Positions 11,583 to 20,912 of a stretch of DNA of 64,000 nt are shown here, in pieces. A program made the position numbers and the translations under genes. How positions within the stretch are numbered: position 1 is the stretch's first letter; the number at the start of each line of letters is the position of its first letter. The stretch is from NCBI GenBank assembly GCA_963422465.1, contig OY730174.1, positions 310,001 through 374,000 on the forward strand, written 5' to 3'. The notes below the pieces were generated by a model. That model was given only the letters and a program-made list of their open reading frames with translations, did no database searches and was not told where the DNA came from. This DNA comes from Lichina pygmaea (lineage: Eukaryota > Ascomycota > Lichinomycetes > Lichinales > Lichinaceae).

Positions 11583-12287
11583 GGGGGGCAATACCCGTGC
11601 CCCACACCACACGAACGACTATACCACACGAACGATTATCGTTCGATAAAATCAACTCTACACAAGTATAGCTCTGAACAACGACGACTAAATACAAATC
11701 TAAGCGGCTCATTTGATTCCTCTGCTTCTGCTCTACAATCTCTGAAATTGTAGATGTCTCTGAAATTTTGTTGTGTTGCTGAGAAGTGATGGTAGTTGTC
11801 GCTTGAAAACAGATCTTGGATAGCGACAATTTCAAACACTTATAACTTGATGACAGAACGACAAAGTTGTAATTTTTATATGCCTTTCTGATTCTCCTGC
11901 CTCTGTAGTATCATCCCTCCGGCTGCAGACTCTCCCTGAGCCTGCTGGCGTTGCTGAGTTGCTGTTGCAGCTTGAGTACGTATGTAGCAATTGCGGCACT
12001 CCTCGCTTCCTTTGCCGCTTCGTCCGTGCCTTTCTGAAGTGTCTGCAGAGTCGCTGATAAGGAACTTTGAAATCTTTGGCTACTGTTGACAAGTTGACTG
12101 TTTTGTTGGTGGGGATGGAATCTATGGCTTCTGTGATGCGAGCCTCAACCTCCGCATACGATTCAGGCATGTTGTGGTGGAGTTGTGGCACTTTGAAGTT
12201 GGTTGGTATTGACACTTTTACTAGTGATCGTTCGTGTGGTGAACACCCCTCCATGGGACGGGGTGTGGGGCACGGGTACTCCCCCTC
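11583..12287 (-). mobile_element. Internally deleted pogo/Fot1-like DNA transposon
   Basis: About 705 bp bounded by terminal inverted repeats: the left end (about 11583-11609) and the right end (about 12263-12287) share TACCCGTGCCCCACACC in opposite orientation, preceded by a G-rich/C-rich end. Subterminal copies of ACCACACGAACGA follow, two on the left and one inverted on the right. Inside, on the minus strand, is the N-terminal DNA-binding part of a pogo-type transposase and, in another frame, a short helical piece that could be its C-terminus; the DDE core is missing. A target duplication is not clear. The element ends about 107 bp upstream of the hydrolase start codon. Confidence 0.75.
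11832..12170 (-). pseudogene. Transposase remnant with psq/CENP-B-type helix-turn-helix
   Basis: An open frame of 112 codons starting MPESYAEVEARITEAI. Residues about 8-55 fit the Psq-type HTH found at the N-terminus of Fot1/pogo transposases (helix pattern ending VAKDFKVPYQRLCRHF, then a basic KRQRKRG stretch). After that the frame loses resemblance, while a neighbouring frame reads as a leucine/glutamine-rich helix typical of transposase C-termini, so this looks like an internal deletion with a frame change. It may still encode a small DNA-binding peptide; no evidence for expression. Confidence 0.6.
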
Positions 12288-12394
12288 GGCGTCCGTACGA
12301 GTACTAACTTAGACGTGCCGAGCCTGCAACATTGTTACTCTAGCTGAGCCGCTTGTCCAAAGGGCAGTCTACTCCGTACACACCGGCAGATATA

Positions 12395-13738
12395 ATGTCT
12401 GCATCTCGCCCATCTCTCGATAGCCTGCTCTACACTGCTCCATGCCATCCGGCTGGCGAGATTAACGAACACCACTACGTCTTCTTTATCACCGGCAATC
12501 CCGGTGTCATAGGCTACTACAAGGAGTTTCTGTCGACACTCTCCTCGCTTCTGAACACGTCGCGGAGAGAGCAGTATACGATCCTAGGAACATCCCTCGC
12601 TGGCTTCGAGCTGGAGCCACCGGACAAGAAGTGTCCGGAGATTGCCCGTGACGGGCCTCCCTATGGGCTTCAGCGGCAGATAGAGCTAGTCGAGGAGAGG
12701 CTGACGCGATTCGTCCGTGGTGAACTCGACCGTCGTCATACGGCGGATGGGTTACGGTCTCGAACCCACGCCTTTTCTCGGCGAAAGGTCGTTCTCGTTG
12801 GACACTCTGTGGGATCCTATATTCTCTTGGAGATCCTTCGCCGGCGTAGGCATGCTGGAAGTTCGACGTCTGCGCTGAACATCGTCGGAGGCGTATTGCT
12901 CTTCCCAACCGTCACCCACATTGCCAAGTCTCCCTCGGGACTCAAGCTCAGTGTATGTAGTAAAACTCAACACCGTAGTGAAGTCTTCTGATATATAACA
13001 TGCTCGATGTAGCCAATTCTTTGCCTGCCCCATTTCGCCCAAATTGCTGGTGCAGCGACTCGTATTCTGGCAACTTTGATGCCTGATGTCCTACTCCATG
13101 CCATGGTTCGGATGGTGGCCGGCTTCCGATCTGAAGCTGCTAGGGTGACAGCAGCATTCCTCCGAAGTCGCACTGGCGTGCGACAGGCACTGTGAGCCAA
13201 ACTCCTTGGAGTTGCGGTTGGTGATCGTGACTAAACGTAAAGGTAGGCATATGGCGAAAGACGAAATGGAGACCATCGCGGAGGATCGGTGGGACGAGGA
13301 CGTATGGGACATTATCCCGGGTATAGGAGAGGATCAAGACCTCTTGGGGAAACGAAGCACGAGGGTGTTGCCAAGGCCGAAGCTGACATTCTATTTCGGA
13401 GAAAAGGTAGCTCTTCGAACGATGCCCGGAAAGCGCTCACCAGTGATTCCCCGCTGATACAGAGTCCAGGACCATTGGGTTGCTGAAGAGACTCGTGATC
13501 AGTTGATAGCATCGCGGTCTTCGAGAAGCGATGAGGGCGGTAATGCAGGGAACGGGTTTCCAAAGATGTTGATAGACGACGGAGGTCTGCCACACGGCTT
13601 CTGCATAAGTAAGTTTCGTTGACAAAAGCCGTGCAAGATTGGACGCGGAGATTCTGATGTGAAGACCAAGACGACAGCCTGGTCGTTGCCGAAAAGGTCG
13701 CGCGCTGGATAGATGGGATGGTCAGCCCATGCAAATGA
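12395..13738 (+). CDS. Lipid droplet-associated serine hydrolase (LDAH family)
   Basis: Five exons: 12395-12952, 13013-13191, 13247-13406, 13470-13608 and 13671-13738, closing in frame at 368 codons including stop (367 aa). The family (UPF0554/DUF2305, LDAH) are alpha/beta hydrolases on lipid droplets with a proposed sterol-ester or lipid hydrolase role. Seen here: the diagnostic N-terminal FFITGNPGVIGYYKEFL, the nucleophile elbow GHSVGS at about residues 135-140, the block MAKDEMETIAEDRWDEDVW, and GLPHGFC carrying the presumed catalytic histidine. ATG at 12395 is the first in frame. The last intron join (donor GTAAGT at 13609, acceptor near 13670) is the least certain; the tail reads VAEKVARWIDGMVSPCK. 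The promoter is crowded by the pogo remnant ending at 12287. Confidence 0.88.
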
Positions 13739-13934
13739 TATCGCATCACAGATGCCTAGCTGCACCGGCTTTCGAACAAGGGCTACCAACGAGGCCTGTG
13801 AATCACTCACGGCGGTCACGTAGGAAGGAGGAAACCTCGCGTGAGATGTAGTCTCAACGTACTCGATCCGCAGTCAGGAGCACGGGCTGACCGACCATGT
13901 ATTTTCACTAGTTGTGACGTCCGTATCATGAGAG

Positions 13935-14831
13935 CTAAGCTCCGTTCTTCCTCTGCTCCTCCCACGCTCTTGCCCCTGATTGCTTGTACATCTGCGAAGG
14001 CCTGGTTGTGCTCCGAAAGAACTCCGTGTCCGCTGAAGGGGTGAATTGAGTAGGCGGTGGAGGTGGAGCGTCGACTTTCCTGTCCTCCACACGGTCCCTC
14101 TGGATCTTAGGCGGACCAAAGAGCTCCCGAATCGACAACCGGCGGCCGGCAAGACGGCTTGAATATCCTTCCGCGGGAGCCCTTTCGCCTTCCTTAACCT
14201 CGTATTTCTTCTTCTCCGCCGCCAGCTTCTTGCTCATCTCGGCCTGCACCGCACAATCGTGAATGATCTGCGCATTCGTAGTTCGCGTGTCGGCAGTTGA
14301 AGAAGGGGCTGGCTCCGAGAAGATCCACAGGCCATGTATCGCATTCTCCTTCTCCTCGCTCTGGACCTGAAGGATGACATACTCCGGCGTAATCTCGACG
14401 TCTTCGCCATGTTTCAGTTCGGCGGTGAAATTCTCCAGGCCTCGTCGGTTGAGGACGACGACTGCGTATCTCTCGACACCGGGCTCGGGAGAGATCAGCT
14501 GGCAGACGAATAACGTGCCCTCAATACCACATTTCTCCCATTCCTTGGTCGAGGCCGGGAACGTGTACACCACCACGAACGGCGCGATGGATAGTATCGA
14601 GTCGATCTCCGCGTTGTGCCGGCGCAGGACGGAGAGATTGAGTTCGTTGTTCGTACGAGAAGACGGGGTCTCTGGCACGTCGGCAGCAGGAAGAGGGCCA
14701 ATCTCAGCATCTGATTGTTGTTGAGCGTCCTGGGCGCTTTTGCGGCTCGACCTGACCTTGCGAGGCATCATCCTGCGATGGTCATCGTACTGGGTCAGCG
14801 CAGTGCTGTCCAAATAATTGCACAAAGCCAT
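13935..14831 (-). CDS. DCP1: mRNA-decapping complex subunit Dcp1
   Basis: Single exon, 298 residues from the ATG at 14831; the downstream MetMet pair at 14771 (278 residues, MMPRKVRSSRK) is an alternative start. Dcp1 is the EVH1-like activator of the decapping enzyme Dcp2, acting in cytoplasmic 5'-3' mRNA decay and P bodies. The EVH1-like fold spans about residues 65-200: ELNLSVLRRHNAEIDSILSI, VVVYTFPASTKEWEKCGIEG, a conserved FVCQL strand and HGLWIF near the end, all typical of fungal Dcp1. The C-terminus is basic then proline-rich (PPPPPTQFTP) and less conserved. It is transcribed away from the 5-phosphatase gene, sharing a spacer of under 300 bp. Confidence 0.92.
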   Translation of the reverse strand: MALCNYLDSTALTQYDDHRRMMPRKVRSSRKSAQDAQQQSDAEIGPLPAADVPETPSSRTNNELNLSVLRRHNAEIDSILSIAPFVVVYTFPASTKEWEKCGIEGTLFVCQLISPEPGVERYAVVVLNRRGLENFTAELKHGEDVEITPEYVILQVQSEEKENAIHGLWIFSEPAPSSTADTRTTNAQIIHDCAVQAEMSKKLAAEKKKYEVKEGERAPAEGYSSRLAGRRLSIRELFGPPKIQRDRVEDRKVDAPPPPPTQFTPSADTEFFRSTTRPSQMYKQSGARAWEEQRKNGA

Positions 14832-15108
14832 TCGGTACCTTTGCAAACGAAGAGTCAGCGCTTATTGCGAACGAGTGTTGTCGTCCTAGGAAGCTTTGCT
14901 GGCAAGTACACGCAGATGGAGATGGTTCGATGAAGCAGCGCAGAGTTTGATATTACATCAACAGATGGGTGTGAGCTGAGATACCTATTGATCACGTGGT
15001 GCTCACCACGAGCTAGGCAGCCGCGACGTAATTAGACGGATTCATGTACTACGTAACGACGTCACAAGTTCAAGATCCTTCCACATATATTCAGCCGAGA
15101 GATTGACC

Positions 15109-18100
15109 ATGTCTAAGAGTGGAGAGTTTGATATCCCAATAACTATTGGCGCATTCCCATATGCCGAGCCAGTTGCTCAAACAACCTCACAACAAACACT
15201 ATGGCAAGCTGTGCATGCTCGGCAAGCAGAGTATATCCAGCCATGTGAGGCCCGTGTCAGAGTTGGAACCTGGAATGTTGCTGCTTTGGAAGGGACCGAG
15301 AAGGATCTCTGCCGATGGTTCGTCACCGGCAGCCGAGGCGCATCTGGTCGGTCATCGATAGCCGTCAAGGAAGCGCCCGAAAACACCGACACCAAGGAGG
15401 CGACAATCAAACAAGATCCAGCAAAGGAATCCACTGACGAGCCGAACAAGGAAGATGCCAAAGTCAGCGAGCCAGAAGCCGCAGTCGGTCAAGGTGGTGA
15501 ATGCCATGCCTCCGCCGGCAGTGATATAGATCTCTACGTCTTGGGTCTACAAGAAATTGTAGATATCAATTCCCCAGCAGAGGCGTTGAGGCCGTATACG
15601 GATCCTGGCCCGTCGCAGAAATGGAAGGCTGCTCTGCTGAACGCACTTCCTCCGGGGTTCGAAGTCGTGGCGGAACAGCAGCTGGTTGGGTTACTGTTGC
15701 TTGTAGCGGCATCTCCCTCGATGACCGCCAAAGTATCTTCTGTCAACACGACCAGCGTGGGGACCGGGATGTTTGGATATATGGGCAACAAGGGCGCAGT
15801 CGCGGCACGGATGGTCTTGGGTGAGACCACCACGGTCGTCTTCGTCAACTGTCACCTGGCGGCAGGGACTGAGAGAGGCAGTCTGGAGAGGAGAAACTGG
15901 GACGTTGGCCAGATACTCACCCGTACGAGATTCCGACCGAAAGCGGACGAAAGCGGATCGTCAGAAGGAAGCGACGAGGGCATCGGCGACGGCGACCTCG
16001 CGTGGTGGCTCGGTGATCTGAACTACAGACTCGAGGATATATCCGGTGACGATGTTCGAAGACTGTTGACGCTGCATGTACGGGACGAATATCGCCGCCG
16101 GAATGGGCCCGAGCAAGCCGCGCGGCAGAAGGTCACAGAAACTCGACGATCAGCTGAAGAGCATGACAAGGAGCTGTCATCACGCTCGTCGGCAGATTCT
16201 AGAGATTACAGTACACCAGCAACGGATGTGCACGAGCGCTTGTCAGGACAAGATGACGCCGCCTCTGACCGGAGCTCGAACTCCACCTTCGATCCAGCTT
16301 CGCTCTGGACCACCTTGTCTTCATTCCTTCCGCATGATCAGCTGTGGCGGCAGCAAGATGCGCGGAAAGTGTTCTACGAAGGTTGGCGGGAGGGTGCGAT
16401 CACGTTTCTCCCGACATATAAGTATGATGTAGGCAGCGTTGGCGCATTTGACTCCAGCGAAAAGAAACGTGCTCCCAGCTGGTGTGATCGGATTCTATTT
16501 CGTACCCGTCAAGACCTGGTCCAGCACAACGAGAAAATCAGACTCGAGGCCAACAAAGCGGAGGGGGAGGATGAAGTCGTTGCGAGCGAAAGGGAATTCG
16601 ATGTCTTGGGAGACGATCCGGATCTTCTGTTCGAGTACGACCCAGATACCGATGGTGCTGATGGTGACGCTACGAGTAGCCAAGCGCACGACGCTCGCGG
16701 TGATGGGGAGCAGACTGCCGCAGGCCATCGGCAGCGTCTCGAGCTCCTCAGCTATACGTCTCATCAAGAAATCTGTTCGTCCGACCACAAGCCGCTCTTG
16801 GCCGAGTTCAGCTTCTCGTACGATGGGGTGGTCCCGGCATTAAAGAAGAAAATACACGATGAAGTTGCGCGAGGGCTGGATAAAGTGGAGAATGCTGAAC
16901 GACCAGGAGTCACTATCGTTGTCGAAGGCGGTGACGATGCAGCTGCTGCTCAGCAGAGCCGTGACACCTCAAAGCAATCCCAACCTCTCAGCGATGCGAA
17001 CACCGTCTCTTTTGGAGAAGTGCACTACGCCGAGGGCAAGAGTCGAACTATTACGGTTGCAAATACAAGCGGTGCATCCGCGCGGCTGGGTTTTCTTCAC
17101 GGCTCCGACAGCGACGACGATCTGCCGCCCTGGTTGAAGTTTCACATGGATGGTTCGAGCGCGAGTCTCTCGTCCGCCGGACAGAGGCTGAACAAGGAGT
17201 TTGAGCTGGCACCAGGGGATACGCTCAACGCAAGATTCGGCCTCATGGTCGATGGTACTCGTCTTGTGCCGTCACTCAACGAGGGCGGGTCGAAGCTTGA
17301 GCACGTATTGGTCCTCCGAGTCTTCGGCGGTAGGGACTACTTCATTTCAGTCTACGCTGAGTGGGTACCGTCGACCTTCGGGCGATCCTTGGATGAACTT
17401 GTTCACCTCCCTGAAGGCGGCGTACGCGCAATGGCGGACGCACGCAATGGCGACCCCAAGTCTCCGGGCAGGGAACGACGATCCTCCGTTCCGCCTGCCG
17501 TTGTGTCCTTTGCGGAGGCGATGGATGCTCTGGCATCTAGGGTGATAGCCGAGTGGAGCATGACGGAAGGCAGCAACGGGAGTAAACCGCCTTGGGACAC
17601 GCATGCGGCCTGGCCATTTGCAAAGGATTCATGGACGCTGAAAGACGCCGAGCAGAGGCGACACCTGCAGCTACAGGTCCACGAAGCTCTAGACACACAG
17701 AAGCCACTGTCTTCTGGTTTCTCTCCCGGGACCCCAGCGTCGATGCAGATCGAGGTTGTCGCGGAAGTCCTGATCGACTTTCTGTCAAGCATCAAAGACG
17801 GCATCGTCACGCAAGCGCTGTGGGCGGACATTGAACGCGAACTCCTGGACCGTCAGCGGAGCAAGAGACGCGCCTCGCCCGAGGACGAACAATTGTGGAT
17901 CTTCGATGCCCTGTCAGCAAGCCCAGTCCACAACGTCTCGTTCGTGTTCCTCACGTCCATGCTTTCACACGTGGCCGGGGAACTCGCTGGCTCGGCCGGA
18001 GAGCAAGACGGAGAGGGAGCTTCACCCGCGAGATCTTCGTCGTCCAAGCCGCACGCCAGCGAGTCCGGGGTCGCAGCCAGCCCTCGACGACGTCGGGTCA

Positions 18101-18228
18101 ATCGAGCCTACGCCGAGATATTCGCCAAGGTGCTCGTCCGTGCGAGTCTACCAGCTCGAGAGAAGGACAGGAGAGGATCACTCGAGAGGCGGAGGGATGC
18201 AGTAGAAGCATTTCTCGACGGCGCCTGA
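15109..18228 (+). CDS. OCRL/INPP5B-like inositol polyphosphate 5-phosphatase with ASH-RhoGAP tail
   Basis: Intronless, 1039 residues from the ATG at 15109. The enzyme removes the 5-phosphate from PI(4,5)P2 and related lipids on endosomal, Golgi or plasma membranes. All catalytic motifs are visible: GTWNVAAL near residue 50, LGLQEIVD near 147, TSVGTGMFGYMGNKGA near 213, NCHLAAG near 249, WWLGDLNYRLE near 299, PSWCDRILF near 456 and SSDHKPLL near 556. The catalytic domain is enlarged by acidic/serine-rich inserts. An ASH-like beta domain (FGEVHYAEGKSRTITVANTS onward, residues about 634-755) and a RhoGAP-like helical domain (about 800-1035) follow, the order found in animal OCRL. I could not find a clear arginine finger, so GAP activity is doubtful, as in OCRL. 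Divergent from DCP1. Confidence 0.9.
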   Translation: MSKSGEFDIPITIGAFPYAEPVAQTTSQQTLWQAVHARQAEYIQPCEARVRVGTWNVAALEGTEKDLCRWFVTGSRGASGRSSIAVKEAPENTDTKEATIKQDPAKESTDEPNKEDAKVSEPEAAVGQGGECHASAGSDIDLYVLGLQEIVDINSPAEALRPYTDPGPSQKWKAALLNALPPGFEVVAEQQLVGLLLLVAASPSMTAKVSSVNTTSVGTGMFGYMGNKGAVAARMVLGETTTVVFVNCHLAAGTERGSLERRNWDVGQILTRTRFRPKADESGSSEGSDEGIGDGDLAWWLGDLNYRLEDISGDDVRRLLTLHVRDEYRRRNGPEQAARQKVTETRRSAEEHDKELSSRSSADSRDYSTPATDVHERLSGQDDAASDRSSNSTFDPASLWTTLSSFLPHDQLWRQQDARKVFYEGWREGAITFLPTYKYDVGSVGAFDSSEKKRAPSWCDRILFRTRQDLVQHNEKIRLEANKAEGEDEVVASEREFDVLGDDPDLLFEYDPDTDGADGDATSSQAHDARGDGEQTAAGHRQRLELLSYTSHQEICSSDHKPLLAEFSFSYDGVVPALKKKIHDEVARGLDKVENAERPGVTIVVEGGDDAAAAQQSRDTSKQSQPLSDANTVSFGEVHYAEGKSRTITVANTSGASARLGFLHGSDSDDDLPPWLKFHMDGSSASLSSAGQRLNKEFELAPGDTLNARFGLMVDGTRLVPSLNEGGSKLEHVLVLRVFGGRDYFISVYAEWVPSTFGRSLDELVHLPEGGVRAMADARNGDPKSPGRERRSSVPPAVVSFAEAMDALASRVIAEWSMTEGSNGSKPPWDTHAAWPFAKDSWTLKDAEQRRHLQLQVHEALDTQKPLSSGFSPGTPASMQIEVVAEVLIDFLSSIKDGIVTQALWADIERELLDRQRSKRRASPEDEQLWIFDALSASPVHNVSFVFLTSMLSHVAGELAGSAGEQDGEGASPARSSSSKPHASESGVAASPRRRRVNRAYAEIFAKVLVRASLPAREKDRRGSLERRRDAVEAFLDGA

Positions 18229-19415
18229 GGAAGAAGGGCGGAGGAGCATCACACTTGTCCCAGGGACTCAATACTTGTCCCGGGAGTTCCAGTGGCATGG
18301 AATCAACGAGTCGCAGTGTCCACGCTGCCCTGTCCCGTACAGTATCTGCCAAGCAGTGAGCATTCGGTAAACAGTCACCCTCGTCGAGTAATGTCCGTAC
18401 GGTACTCGCAACCGAATCGAAAGCGCGACTCGACCGGCGGTGTGACGCCGAGGGCTGGAGAGGGAGAGAGGGAGGCATTTGTCCAAGGTCAGCTTTCGTG
18501 CGGTGTCAGGGTATCTGCGACTCTCAACAGCGCTGCGATTGCATGTGCGCTTATTGGGGTATGTAATCGATCAATCAATCAAGGAATCAATCAATTGATC
18601 AATCGAATAAGTGATCAGGTGCTCAAATCATCAGCTACTCGGCCACTCAACCATTCTCGTCAAGTCAGGCAGTTAGGCTATCGATCGATCGACCAAGCTA
18701 TGCAAGAGACTCGGTCGAGCATTCACGTGGTGTCAGGGGATGTGCGATTTTAAATAGCGCTGGGGTTGCATGCGTGCTTGTGGGTGTTATGTACAGGACT
18801 CGATCGATCGATCAATTATCCTAATTCCAATCAAGTGGTCTAGTGATCAGCTGTTCAGCCAGCGGACCTTTCGATCGTTCTCCTTCAGTCAGGCTGTTAG
18901 GCTCTGGAGTGGCCAACCGGCGTATGCAAAGAGACTCGGTCGAGCGTTCAACTACCCAGCTGTTTCGTCGATCACAACATCCATCACCTGGTTCGTCGTC
19001 GATAACACCCACCAACCGAGTCATCAATCTCAGCACCCATCGATGATCAGTCGCAGACCAAGCACCATGATTTGAACAACCTTGAGTCCCTCTCAGACGC
19101 ACGATCGATAGACAGGGGGTGTAAGTGGTGACTACGCACGCACCAAAGAGAAAAAAAAAGAAAGAATTGGAAGAACCAATTAAAACCAGCTTGGAAAATC
19201 ACGAAGATTTTGAAGGAGAAGGGAGGGGGCGAAAAGGGACAGGATGGTGGAATAAATGCAGTGGAAGAGAGATGCGGAATACATACGGGTCATTGATGAA
19301 TTAAGAATGCTCCGTTGATGGAAGAAGAAAAGGGAGGAGGGAGAAGGGACAGGAAGAGAAGAAGGAGGAGGGAGGAAGAGGGAGAAGATCATCCTCTCGA
19401 CTACCACAAACACCC
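18229..19415. other. Intergenic region with a tandem duplication
   Basis: The region between the converging 5-phosphatase and coiled-coil genes. It holds the duplication described separately (18498-18952), dense ATCGATCGATC and CAATCAATC words, and an A/G-rich stretch (19148-19390) that is probably the 3' untranslated region of the minus-strand gene. No gene seen. Confidence 0.55.
18498..18952. repeat. Imperfect tandem duplication, two units of about 227 bp
   Basis: Unit 1 (18498-18726) and unit 2 (18727-18952) align from GTG-GGTGTCAGGG at the start through TAGCGCTG / CAGCGCTG, a GATCGATC-rich middle, GTGATCAG, GTCAGGC-GTTAGGCT and ACTCGGTCGAGC at the end. Divergence is substantial, with small indels, so the duplication is not fresh. 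Neither unit codes for protein. Confidence 0.65.
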
Positions 19416-20912
19416 CTAGGTACCGCCACCGACAAGAGCAAGACATCCTTCGACCGTCTTCTCCAAATCCGCGACGCGTTCTTTTAACTGCAAGTTCTCC
19501 GTCCGCAGGGACTCGGTATCCGGCCGCACACTCGCGTCGTTCGCATCTCCGAGCGACGAAGGGCTGTTGGAAGGGTATCTGTCGTTCTTGTCGATGCGAC
19601 TGGGACTGGGACTGCGATCGCTGCCGTCCCCGGTGACGGTGACGGTCGTGGTCGTGATTTCCTTGAGCACTTTTTGAAAGGTCGAGAGCCGCGGCATGAA
19701 GCGTGGTCGTGCGGCAGGGCTGGGGATCGGCCTCGTGGCCACCGCCGCTGTTTTCGGAGAAGCTCCGAATGTGTCTCGAGGCCATGAGTTGATCGAGTCG
19801 CAGTGGCGCTTGTCGCTGGTGGCCGAGATACTCCCCTCGCTCACGTCGATACTAGACTGCGATATGGTTGCCGCTTGCGACTCGAAGAAGGTGCTGTCCG
19901 TCGCGGAGCTCTCGGCCTCGGAATAGTAGCCGGGATCGGCCTCGACCGCCGCTTTGCTCGTTCCGCGGCCGTCTACAGCGTCGTCCTCCAACACGTTCAT
20001 CGTCGTCTTCTTCACCAGCAAGATGCTCCTCCTCCGCGCCTCTCCCTCGTCGACTCGACTTCGTCTCTCGCGCGCCAGTTCCTGCGCGAGATCTTCGTTC
20101 GCTTTCTCTTGCTCCGCCAACCTGGTCGCCATCGCGCCAAGCTGCGTCTTGAGGAGCTCGGCTCGGTTTTGCGCCTCGTCTCGTCCATCCTGCAGCAGCT
20201 CGCAGTCGCTGACGTGCATGTTCAGCGCGGCCCTTTGGACGTGGTACATCTTCCGAAGTCTCGAATGAAGCGCATCGATACCAGCCTTGATATCCTCGAT
20301 CGATTTGGTGTCGGGGGTGCCGGCCAAGTAGGGCTCAAAAATGGACGAAGACGAGCTGAGCACGCCGTCAAAGTAGTCCTCGGGCGTTTTCGTGGGCGAT
20401 GGAGGCTGATCTCGAGAACCGCGAATCCCAAAGAAGGACAGAGCCTTGATCGGCGAAGGCATTGTGAAGCCCGTCTCGACGGAAGAACGCCTCCCTGGTA
20501 GCTTGTCAAGCTCAATGGCCACCGGAGCCTTGTTCTCCGCTGCAGTATCGTTGATCGATCCGAGGCCTAGCGTCACGGGTGCCGAGCTACCTTGGAACCA
20601 AGAGTTGATGTTGAGCCCGCCTCTTCGATTTCGGTTGTCGTTTCGGTTGGCATCCTCAGGAGTAGGCATGAGCTTGGTCCACCTTGCCTCCTTCGCGGGC
20701 GATACACTTCGGGAGGACCTAGCAGGTGTGGAAACGGGCCTCGTCGTCGTGACCACGGGTGATGAGAGTGAGCGAGCGGCATTCTCTGGCCGACCAGGCA
20801 AAGGTTGATCGTCGGAATCGATGTGCTCGAGAGGCAGGATCTTGACAAGCTTCGACGTCGGCAGTCCGATGCTCGTGGCCGCCAACGTCTTGGGCGGATG
20901 GGCGAGGTCCAT
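19416..20912 (-). CDS. Coiled-coil protein of unknown function, fungal type
   Basis: Single exon of 498 residues starting at the ATG at 20912. I do not recognise a named family. The N-terminal 190 residues are low complexity, rich in Ser, Pro and Arg with several S/T-P sites (PARSSRSVSPAKE, SPIKALSFFGIRG). Residues about 215-300 predict a coiled coil (LHSRLRKMYHVQRAALNMHV, then the A/E/L/R-rich block up to RRSRVDEGEARRRSILLVKK). A second short coiled coil closes the protein (TENLQLKERVADLEKTVEG). The pattern suits a cytoskeletal or septal scaffold phosphoprotein, but this is only a guess from composition. It faces the 5-phosphatase gene across the duplicated spacer. Confidence 0.7.
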   Translation of the reverse strand: MDLAHPPKTLAATSIGLPTSKLVKILPLEHIDSDDQPLPGRPENAARSLSSPVVTTTRPVSTPARSSRSVSPAKEARWTKLMPTPEDANRNDNRNRRGGLNINSWFQGSSAPVTLGLGSINDTAAENKAPVAIELDKLPGRRSSVETGFTMPSPIKALSFFGIRGSRDQPPSPTKTPEDYFDGVLSSSSSIFEPYLAGTPDTKSIEDIKAGIDALHSRLRKMYHVQRAALNMHVSDCELLQDGRDEAQNRAELLKTQLGAMATRLAEQEKANEDLAQELARERRSRVDEGEARRRSILLVKKTTMNVLEDDAVDGRGTSKAAVEADPGYYSEAESSATDSTFFESQAATISQSSIDVSEGSISATSDKRHCDSINSWPRDTFGASPKTAAVATRPIPSPAARPRFMPRLSTFQKVLKEITTTTVTVTGDGSDRSPSPSRIDKNDRYPSNSPSSLGDANDASVRPDTESLRTENLQLKERVADLEKTVEGCLALVGGGT

